Shown one piece after another: positions 1-5,515 of a DNA stretch of 7,528 nt; position 1 is the stretch's first letter, and the number at the start of each line of letters is the position of its first letter. The notes under the pieces were generated by a model. The model did no database searches and was not told the origin of the DNA. It saw only the letters and a list, made by a program, of their open reading frames with translations. A program made the position numbers and the translations under genes. The DNA lies in NCBI GenBank assembly GCA_902489145.1, contig CABTYV010000053.1, positions 1-7,528 of the forward strand, in the 5' to 3' direction. This DNA comes from an uncultured Tissierellia bacterium (lineage in GTDB: Bacteria; Bacillota; Clostridia; Tissierellales; Peptoniphilaceae).

Positions 1-175
1 CATTGTTTTCCTCCGTCGGCCGCAGGCCGACTCCGCATTGTTTTCCTCCGTCGGCCGCAGGCCGACTCCGCATTGTTTTCCTTCGTCGGCCGCAGGCCGA
101 CTCCGCATTGTTTTCAATCGCTGGCCAGAGGCCAGCACCGCTTTGCTTTTCCTACGTCGCCGCAGGCTGCCTCCG
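1..175. repeat. Tandem array of a 35-bp palindromic repeat
   Basis: Five head-to-tail units start at 1, 36, 71, 106 and 141. Units 1-3 are nearly identical, unit 4 is diverged, and unit 5 is the most degenerate. Each of the first three contains GTCGGCC-GCA-GGCCGAC (15-31, 50-66, 85-101), a perfect 7-bp stem with a 3-base loop, followed by TCCGCATTGTTTTC. Unit 4 has a different but still perfect stem, GCTGGCC-AGA-GGCCAGC (120-136). Unit 5 (about 156-170) pairs only in part. The array begins 8 bases beyond the glmS stop codon and is cut by the left edge, so its copy number is unknown. There are no unique spacers, so it is not CRISPR. No T-run follows the stems closely enough for a clear intrinsic terminator. 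Short open frames across it arise from the repeat itself and are not called as genes. Confidence 0.9.
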
Positions 176-183
176 CCTCCCCG

Positions 184-2058
184 CTACTCCACCGTGACGG
201 ATTTGGCCAGGTTGCGGGGCTTATCGACGTCGAGGCCCTTTTCCAGGGCAACCTGATAGGCCAATAGCTGCAGGGGGATGATGAGGACATTGGCCACAAA
301 AAGGGCGGGGAGGCGCGGGATGCGGATCATTTCATCGGCGATTTGATCCAGATCGGTACGATCCTCGTAGCTTACGCCAATTACATAAGCGCCGCGACTC
401 TTGACCTCCACCAGGTTGGAACGGGTTTTCTCGTAGAGGCCCGGTTGGGTGAGGAGGCCAATGACCGGCGTCCCCGCCTCAATCAGGCTGATGGTGCCAT
501 GTTTGAGCTCTCCGGCGGCATAGGCCTCCGAATGAATATAGGAGATTTCCTTGAGCTTCAGGCTGGCTTCCACGCTCATGGCATAGTCCATACCCCGGCC
601 AATGAAGAAAATATCGTGGGTGCGAGCCAGGCGCTGGGCCAGCGCATGGAGCGAGGGACCCATTTGAAGCACTTTTTTCATTTGATCAGGGAGGGCAATG
701 AGGGCCGCTTTGAGCCGATCGGCCTCTTCCGCCTCCAGCCTGCCCTGCACCTCTGCCAGATGCAGGGCCAAAAGCTCCATCATGATCAGCTGGGTGCTGT
801 AGCCCTTGGTCGTGGCTACGGCAATCTCCGGGCCCGCATAGGTATAAAGAACGTGGTCGGCTTCGCGGGCAATGGAGGCGCCGCGGACATTGACCACCGC
901 CAGCGTTGGCACGCCGGCCTCCTTGGCCAGGCGCAGGGCGGCCAGACTATCGGCCGTTTCCCCTGACTGACTGATGATCACCACCAGATCGCCCGGAGCG
1001 AAGAGGGGGGCCCGGTAGCGAAATTCCGAAGCGATCTCACAGCTGGTGGGGATTTTGGCCAGCGTCTCCACCAGGTTCCGGCCGACCAGACCGGCATGAT
1101 AGGCCGAACCACAGGCGACAATGCGGAGCCGCTTCACAGACTGTAAAAGCTTGTCGGGCAGGGCCCCATCAAAATGGATTTGCCCCGTCTGCTTGCCCGA
1201 TGCGCCCGGATCCATGGACAGATAGGCCGCCAGCGTTTCCTGAACCGCCCGGGGCTGCTCATCCATCTCCTTGGCCATAAAATGGGCATAGCCGCCTTTT
1301 TCAGCCGCCTGCGCATCCCAATCAATATGGCGATAGGTGGGGCGCAGCGCCTGGCCCTCTTCCGAATACACCGTGATTTCACCCGCCTTCACGCAGGCAA
1401 TCTCCCGATCATTGATATAGTAGACATTTCGGGTGTAGGCCAGGAGGGCTGGCACATCGGATGCGACATAGGAGGCATCCGCTTCCCGTCCCAAAATCAG
1501 CGGAGAATCCTTCCGGGTCACCCAAATTTCACCGGGTCGGTCGGTAAAAAGCAGGGCCATGGCATAGGAGCCCCGGACAATCTGGCTCATGGCCAGAAGG
1601 GTCTGGAGGGGATCGTGATCCTTTTTGTAGCGCTCACTCATCCACTGGATGATCACCTCGGTATCCGTCTCCGATTGAAAATGCAAACCCTTAGCCTCCA
1701 GGTCCTTACGCAGTTCCCTGAAATTTTCAATGATGCCGTTATGGACGCCGACCACGAGCCCATCCTCGGATGCATGGGGGTGGGCATTGCGCAGGCTCGC
1801 CGCCCCATGGGTCGCCCACCGGGTATGGCCAATCCCAATCCGTCCTTCCAGACCACCCCGTTTGGTCACCTCCTCCTGGAGGCGACTCAAGCGGCCAACC
1901 GACTTCACCAGCTGGATCTGCTCCGACCGACCGCTGGCGGTCTCCTTGCCCACGGCCAGCCCGGCCGAATCATAGCCTCGATACTCCAATTTGCTCAGTC
2001 CATCCAATAAAATAGGCGTCGCATTGCTCTTGCCAACATAACCAACAATCCCACACAT
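184..2058 (-). CDS. glmS: Glutamine--fructose-6-phosphate aminotransferase (isomerizing), glucosamine-6-phosphate synthase
   Basis: This cytosolic enzyme makes glucosamine 6-phosphate from fructose 6-phosphate and glutamine, the first committed step towards UDP-GlcNAc for peptidoglycan. The 624-residue protein is full length (family about 600-610). It begins MCGIVGYVG, giving the N-terminal nucleophile Cys2 of class II glutamine amidotransferases. GHTRWATHG (77-85), HNGIIENF (106-113) and the SETDTE segment (129-134) belong to the glutaminase domain, about residues 2-225. Two SIS sugar-isomerase domains follow, at about 300-430 and 470-610. They carry ACGSAY (315-320), EIASEFRYR (341-349), SQSGETAD (363-370) and KLKEISYIHSEAYAAGELKHG (501-521). 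The C-terminus DKPRNLAKSVTVE matches the conserved tail that closes over the active site. The start is fixed by the need for Cys2 and by an upstream AGGGGGT Shine-Dalgarno. The gene points away from hutH and follows the regulator on the same strand after 168 bp. Identification is firm. Confidence 0.98.
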   Translation of the reverse strand: MCGIVGYVGKSNATPILLDGLSKLEYRGYDSAGLAVGKETASGRSEQIQLVKSVGRLSRLQEEVTKRGGLEGRIGIGHTRWATHGAASLRNAHPHASEDGLVVGVHNGIIENFRELRKDLEAKGLHFQSETDTEVIIQWMSERYKKDHDPLQTLLAMSQIVRGSYAMALLFTDRPGEIWVTRKDSPLILGREADASYVASDVPALLAYTRNVYYINDREIACVKAGEITVYSEEGQALRPTYRHIDWDAQAAEKGGYAHFMAKEMDEQPRAVQETLAAYLSMDPGASGKQTGQIHFDGALPDKLLQSVKRLRIVACGSAYHAGLVGRNLVETLAKIPTSCEIASEFRYRAPLFAPGDLVVIISQSGETADSLAALRLAKEAGVPTLAVVNVRGASIAREADHVLYTYAGPEIAVATTKGYSTQLIMMELLALHLAEVQGRLEAEEADRLKAALIALPDQMKKVLQMGPSLHALAQRLARTHDIFFIGRGMDYAMSVEASLKLKEISYIHSEAYAAGELKHGTISLIEAGTPVIGLLTQPGLYEKTRSNLVEVKSRGAYVIGVSYEDRTDLDQIADEMIRIPRLPALFVANVLIIPLQLLAYQVALEKGLDVDKPRNLAKSVTVE

Positions 2059-2064
2059 GGGTCT

Positions 2065-2071
2065 ACCCCCT
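2065..2071 (-). promoter_or_regulatory. Ribosome binding site of glmS
   Basis: AGGGGGT on the minus strand lies 6 bases before the ATG. It supports the start that places Cys at position 2. The stretch just upstream is a run of A and T (about 2071-2090), which would leave the site unpaired. Confidence 0.6.
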
Positions 2072-2151
2072 GATTTTATTTTTTTACAAAAGGCGTGGCG
2101 CCGCTCGCTTACGGTCCGATCGCACCGGTCAGAAGAAAAAATACGAACAGT

Positions 2152-2160
2152 ATTTTATCA
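2152..2160 (-). promoter_or_regulatory. Candidate extended -10 promoter for glmS
   Basis: The minus strand reads TGATAAAAT, an extended -10 element (TG, one base, then TAAAAT). No good -35 hexamer is seen 16-19 bases upstream, which is acceptable for an extended -10 promoter but keeps confidence low. Transcription would start near 2145, leaving a leader of roughly 85-90 bases. That is short for a full glmS ribozyme, and I see none of its conserved core. Read-through from the upstream regulator is an alternative source of transcript. Confidence 0.35.
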
Positions 2161-2197
2161 CAATCCGCCCAAAGTGCTTGTAGAAAATCTGTAGCTT

Positions 2198-2217
2198 GCC
2201 CCGACTGCCAGGGGGGC
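2198..2217. other. Weak GC-rich hairpin after the regulator gene
   Basis: GCCCC (2198-2202) and GGGGC (2213-2217) can pair across a 10-base loop. On the plus strand a six-T run follows 5 bases later (2223-2228), but no plus-strand gene leads into it. On the minus strand, where the regulator ends, no T-run follows. It is therefore a poor terminator for the regulator, and read-through towards glmS cannot be excluded. Nothing else in the 168-bp gap stands out apart from the glmS promoter and ribosome binding site. Confidence 0.25.
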
Positions 2218-2226
2218 GCTCGTTTT

Positions 2227-5200
2227 TTATTCCTCCTGCGTCAGGGCGGCCAATTCGTATTGGTCGCGGTAGGCATCGAGGAGGCGGAGGGCGCCCGCCC
2301 GGTAGACGGCCGCTGTTTCGCTCACCAGATCCTTAAAATAGGTGTCTTGAAGCGCTGGGGGAATATTTTTTTTAATTTGGTAGCAAACAAAATCGACCGT
2401 CCCGTCCGCGCGCGGATCTTCCATATGGCGCTGGATGCGGATGGCATGGGCGAGTGCAGTGGCCGCCGCTTGATAGTCCTCCTCCTCCAGACTGCAAAGG
2501 GCCATGTAGGCATCCAAAACCGAACGCTTCCAGAAGGAATCAAATTGCCCGTAGAGCTGATAGGCCAGGGTGAACACCTCCTTGGCCTCCGATCGCTTGC
2601 CCATGGCATACAGGGCCTTGCCCTTGTTGATATAAAAAACGGAGAGGGAGGAGAGGGCGTTTTTATCCTGGGTAAGCTGGATGGCCGTGTCAAACTCTCT
2701 CAGGGCCTCCTCATAGGCGCCGTGCTGAAAACGGATTTCGCCGATGTAGTTATGAGCCGCCGCAATATTGACCGCGTAACGATCCTCCACCTGACGGGTG
2801 ATTTGGAAGGTGCGGATGGATTCGTTGAGGAGGCTCTCCGCTTCCGCGTAGCGGCCCACCATGAGGTGGTAGAGGCCTTTGAGGCGCAGAAGAATGCCAA
2901 TTTCCTTGTGATAATTGCAGAGCACCGCCAAATTGAGGGCCTCTTCGATATAGCGGTCCATCTCCTCGTGTTGATTGATCTGGATGTGATAGTAAATCAG
3001 CTGCTTATAGGCTTCAAGGATATAGTCCTTTTCATCGAGCTGTTTGGCCAGGTCGATGACCGAATGAATATCCGACACCCCTTCCCGGTAAACCCCGTCA
3101 TGAATGAGATAGCGGCCCTTGATGTAATAGAATTTCATGGCCAGACGCTGGATCTCGGGCGCATTGTCCGAGCCCAGCTCGCCAAACATGGCTTCGATCC
3201 GGTCAAAGGAGGCGGTGGCCCGCTCTCGGGAGATGTAGACCCGCCTTTTATCCTCTTCATCCCGGATGGTCAGGATGGGAAAGAGCTCGTGCGAAAAGTT
3301 GAGATAGTAATTTAGGGCTTCCAGCTCATATTCGATGGCCTTTAAGGGAATATTGGCCGCTGTATAGTGATAAATCAGCTTGGAATATATGTAGCGGGAC
3401 TTTTCCCGGTCCAAATTTTTCTCCAAAATGCGCCCAATCCGCTGGTGAATCATCTGCCTTTTTGACTTGGCCTGCTCCATGTAAATGTATTCCCGCAGCT
3501 TGACATGGGTGAAGGAGATCCCGATATCCTGATCATGATCCTTTTCAACCAAAATATTGGCCTGCTCCAGATTTTCCAACAGGCCAATGATGGCAATGTC
3601 ACTGCTGGCGGTCAATTCCGTCAGGGTTGATAAAAGAGCTTCGTCGTAAAAATAGGAGATCAGATTTAAGAGGTCCCGCTCCTGCTTGGACAAATAGGCA
3701 AAGCGCGCCTTCATGGTATCCTTGATTTTCTGCGTCATCAGCTTTTGGGCGCCGCTGGTGGTGAGCACCTGGGCATACTCGGAGAGGAAGAAGGGATTGC
3801 CCTCCGTTTCCTGGTAAATCGTATCAAGCATGGCCTCCTTGACCGGGCGCTCTGTCGCCTCCTGGATAAATTCCCCCGACTGCTGGCGGTTGAAGCGCAA
3901 AAGCTTCATGCGGGCGAGCTTGTCATATTTCATAGCCATGCCGACCATATCGTCCAGATCGGGCCGGAAAATGAGACGGGTGGTCATGAGCAGCATGGTG
4001 CCCAGAGGCGCGTGAAGCAGGGTGGAGGTGAGGACGCGGACCGAAAGCGCATCCATCCACTGGAGGTCCTCAATGACCAGCAGGAGGGGGGCCTCCTGGG
4101 CAATTTCAGCCATCGCCGAGCAAACCAGCTTGCTTAAGCGCTCAATGCTGGCCTCCCGCTTGGGGTCTTGGGCCGTCATATAATCGGGCACCTTCTCCGT
4201 CCGGGGATGCTCGCCCCCCATCAAGCTAGCCCAATCCTTGGGCAGGACCTTGCCCATCCCCTCCAGCAATTCTTCGAGCTTTTCCAGCAGCACCTCGATG
4301 GGCCTAAGGGTAAAATGCATTTCCGCCTGATAGCAGGCGACGCGCACCAGGCGGATGGTGCGGGGCAGGTCCTCCAGGGCCCGGCGCACCAGAGCGGATT
4401 TGCCGATGCCCGCCTCCCCCTCGATCAGAATCGAGTGATGGTCCGGCTGATTGATCCGCAGCATATTGCATCGCACCTGCGCCAACTCCTCATAGCGGCC
4501 GTAGAAAAAGGACTCTACCGTCCGGCTTTCATGAGCACCCGTCTCCAGCTCCGAGAGCACCTGGTCGTAGATCTCCTGGGTCTTGACGTCAGGACTAACG
4601 CCAAGCTCCTCCCGCAGCAATTTTTTTAAGTTATAGTAAGTCTCAATCACCTTACCCATCCGGCCCGTCTTGGCATAAAACCGCATCAAAAGACGGGTAT
4701 TGCGCTCATCATATTCATCCATATCTATGAGGGTGCGGAGGGACTTTTCGACATGCTCATAGCGGCCTGCATCAATATCCTCTGAAAGCTGCTGGTAGGC
4801 CGTGGCTATGTATTTTTCCTGATAGAAGGACCGCATCTTGGTCGCCCAATAGTCATATTGCTCGCTATCCTTCACATAAAAACCGGCGAGAAATTCTCCT
4901 TCGTAGAGAGCCAAATGATGGGCCGGATCCGCCGCAAAGAGGCGGGCATCGCAAACCAGATCCAGGGAGGAATCGAGGGTAAGCAGGGATTTTTTGGGGG
5001 AGGCAATAAAATCCACACCAAGCGTCTTTTTGGCCTGATAAATGGCATTGCGCAAATTCTTCTTGGCAATGCGTTCCTCCTCCTCTGGCCACAGAAGACT
5101 GGCAATCTCTTCGCGGGTAATCACTTCCTTGACCGCAATGTAATAAATCATGGCGTTGATTTTGTTATAGGGAAAAAAGATCGTCTCTCCCTCATAACGC

Positions 5201-5241
5201 ACCGACGGCATGCCAAATAGTGTAATCTCTAAATGCCCCAT
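2227..5241 (-). CDS. Large ATPase transcriptional regulator with winged-helix/BTAD N-terminus and TPR-like C-terminus
   Basis: The 1004-residue protein probably binds DNA and acts as an ATP-dependent signal-responsive activator of the SARP/LAL-like group. Residues 1-100 resemble an OmpR-type winged helix (start MGHLEITLFGMPSVRYEGE, then ITREEIASLLWPEEEE and KNLRNAIYQAKKTLG). Residues about 105-235 look like a bacterial transcriptional activator domain of helical repeats, ending REELGVSPDVKTQEIYDQVL. The ATPase core has Walker A GEAGIGKS (275-282, Lys281), Walker B LLLVIEDLQWMD (386-397) and the EGNPFFLSEY motif (480-489) usual in AAA_16/STAND regulators. Residues about 690-940 contain helical repeats of TPR type, for example GRYAEAESLLNESI (796-809) and GAYEEALREFDTAI (841-854). 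There is no C-terminal LuxR helix-turn-helix, signal peptide or membrane segment. The ATG at 5241 is chosen because AGGAGG lies 7 bases upstream; the frame stays open to 5343, but that would run through the likely promoter. It diverges from hutH, so control of hutH is plausible. The effector is unknown. Confidence 0.9.
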   Translation of the reverse strand: MGHLEITLFGMPSVRYEGETIFFPYNKINAMIYYIAVKEVITREEIASLLWPEEEERIAKKNLRNAIYQAKKTLGVDFIASPKKSLLTLDSSLDLVCDARLFAADPAHHLALYEGEFLAGFYVKDSEQYDYWATKMRSFYQEKYIATAYQQLSEDIDAGRYEHVEKSLRTLIDMDEYDERNTRLLMRFYAKTGRMGKVIETYYNLKKLLREELGVSPDVKTQEIYDQVLSELETGAHESRTVESFFYGRYEELAQVRCNMLRINQPDHHSILIEGEAGIGKSALVRRALEDLPRTIRLVRVACYQAEMHFTLRPIEVLLEKLEELLEGMGKVLPKDWASLMGGEHPRTEKVPDYMTAQDPKREASIERLSKLVCSAMAEIAQEAPLLLVIEDLQWMDALSVRVLTSTLLHAPLGTMLLMTTRLIFRPDLDDMVGMAMKYDKLARMKLLRFNRQQSGEFIQEATERPVKEAMLDTIYQETEGNPFFLSEYAQVLTTSGAQKLMTQKIKDTMKARFAYLSKQERDLLNLISYFYDEALLSTLTELTASSDIAIIGLLENLEQANILVEKDHDQDIGISFTHVKLREYIYMEQAKSKRQMIHQRIGRILEKNLDREKSRYIYSKLIYHYTAANIPLKAIEYELEALNYYLNFSHELFPILTIRDEEDKRRVYISRERATASFDRIEAMFGELGSDNAPEIQRLAMKFYYIKGRYLIHDGVYREGVSDIHSVIDLAKQLDEKDYILEAYKQLIYYHIQINQHEEMDRYIEEALNLAVLCNYHKEIGILLRLKGLYHLMVGRYAEAESLLNESIRTFQITRQVEDRYAVNIAAAHNYIGEIRFQHGAYEEALREFDTAIQLTQDKNALSSLSVFYINKGKALYAMGKRSEAKEVFTLAYQLYGQFDSFWKRSVLDAYMALCSLEEEDYQAAATALAHAIRIQRHMEDPRADGTVDFVCYQIKKNIPPALQDTYFKDLVSETAAVYRAGALRLLDAYRDQYELAALTQEE

Positions 5242-5248
5242 CGTGTCT

Positions 5249-5254
5249 CCTCCT
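5249..5254 (-). promoter_or_regulatory. Ribosome binding site that sets the regulator start
   Basis: AGGAGG on the minus strand, 7 bases before the ATG at 5241, is a near-perfect Shine-Dalgarno. It favours the 1004-residue product over longer forms beginning further upstream in the open frame (up to 5343). Confidence 0.8.
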
Positions 5255-5302
5255 GCCCTCCCATGGACGCTTCCCCTCCTGGGGAAACATTTTCTCGCCC
5301 TC

Positions 5303-5331
5303 ATTTTCCCACATTTTTTTCCTTCCGTCAA
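5303..5331 (-). promoter_or_regulatory. Candidate sigma-A promoter of the regulator gene
   Basis: On the minus strand, -35 TTGACG (5326-5331, five of six consensus bases) is separated by exactly 17 bases from -10 GAAAAT (5303-5308, four of six). Transcription would begin near 5296, giving a leader of about 55 bases before the ATG at 5241. The -35 hexamer lies inside the left arm of an inverted repeat, so a protein bound there would compete with RNA polymerase. Confidence 0.5.
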
Positions 5332-5353
5332 AAATCCGTCCAAATTTTGACGG
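5325..5353. promoter_or_regulatory. Inverted repeat, candidate operator in the divergent intergenic region
   Basis: CCGTCAAAA (5325-5333) and TTTTGACGG (5345-5353) form a perfect 9-bp inverted repeat around an 11-base centre. The centre holds a further CCGTC (5336-5340) in direct orientation. Arm centres are 20 bp apart, about two helical turns, which suits a dimeric DNA-binding protein. No T-run follows it, so it is unlikely to be a terminator. Its place between the regulator and hutH suggests control of one or both genes; the bound protein is not shown by the sequence. Confidence 0.5.
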
Positions 5354-5406
5354 TGCCCGGCCCAAAGCCTCGTGACAGCTTTTACATCCGCCTTTTCAAA
5401 CTTTTC

Positions 5407-5435
5407 TTTTCTGCCCCCTTCAATCGACCTAATAT
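5407..5435 (+). promoter_or_regulatory. Weak candidate promoter of hutH
   Basis: TAATAT (5430-5435) resembles a -10 box, with TTTTCT (5407-5412) 17 bases upstream as a poor -35. A second -10-like hexamer, TAAAAT (5450-5455), has no matching -35. The weak -35 would fit a promoter that needs an activator, but that is inference. Transcription from the first would start near 5442 and give a leader of about 70 bases. Confidence 0.3.
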
Positions 5436-5468
5436 GGACGATCCCCCCTTAAAATAAGCAGGAATACG

Positions 5469-5495
5469 ATGGATAAATCCGCCCGGCGCGGATGA
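5469..5495 (+). other. Micro-ORF 1 in the hutH leader (possible leader peptide)
   Basis: ATG at 5469 opens an 8-codon frame, MDKSARRG, ending in TGA at 5493-5495. A weak AGGA (5460-5463) lies 5 bases upstream. The frame covers the hairpin 5477-5493, and its stop overlaps the start of the next micro-ORF as ATGA. It has no histidine codons, so a histidine-attenuation leader is not supported. Whether it is translated is unknown. Confidence 0.25.
5477..5493 (+). promoter_or_regulatory. Hairpin directly upstream of the hutH ribosome binding site
   Basis: ATCCGC (5477-5482) pairs perfectly with GCGGAT (5488-5493) across the loop CCGGC. The stem ends one base before the AAAGGAG ribosome binding site. 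It could affect ribosome access or mRNA stability. Ribosomes translating micro-ORF 1 would melt it. Confidence 0.45.
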
Positions 5496-5515
5496 AAGGA
5501 GCAAGCGGAAGATGA
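5492..5515 (+). other. Micro-ORF 2 overlapping the hutH start codon
   Basis: ATG at 5492 opens MKGASGR, ending in TGA at 5513-5515. Both ends form ATGA overlaps, with the micro-ORF 1 stop upstream and with the hutH start at 5512 downstream. It has no Shine-Dalgarno of its own, so it could only be translated by re-initiation from micro-ORF 1. It contains the hutH ribosome binding site. The arrangement may be chance. Confidence 0.2.
5495..5501 (+). promoter_or_regulatory. Ribosome binding site of hutH
   Basis: AAAGGAG ends 10 bases before the ATG at 5512. The spacing is slightly long but usable, and no other in-frame start with a better site exists upstream. Confidence 0.75.

Noticed and set aside
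1..175. Array of intrinsic terminators for glmS
   Set aside because: On the minus strand the stems are followed by purine-rich sequence, not a T-run.
3..267. Short plus-strand frames with the SVGRRPTPHCF repeat
   Set aside because: The same peptide appears in successive frames because the 35-bp period is not a multiple of three. These are translations of a noncoding repeat, and one runs into the end of glmS.
1174..2010. 278-codon open frame on the plus strand opposite glmS
   Set aside because: It is antisense to the glutaminase domain of glmS and shows no recognisable motif of its own.
2095..3315. 406-codon open frame on the plus strand opposite the regulator
   Set aside because: No family motif is visible, there is no good ribosome binding site, and it is antisense to the TPR region of a well-supported protein.
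5242..5343. Longer N-terminus of the regulator (34 extra residues)
   Set aside because: It would begin inside the inverted repeat and run through the likely promoter, while the ATG at 5241 has an ideal AGGAGG upstream.
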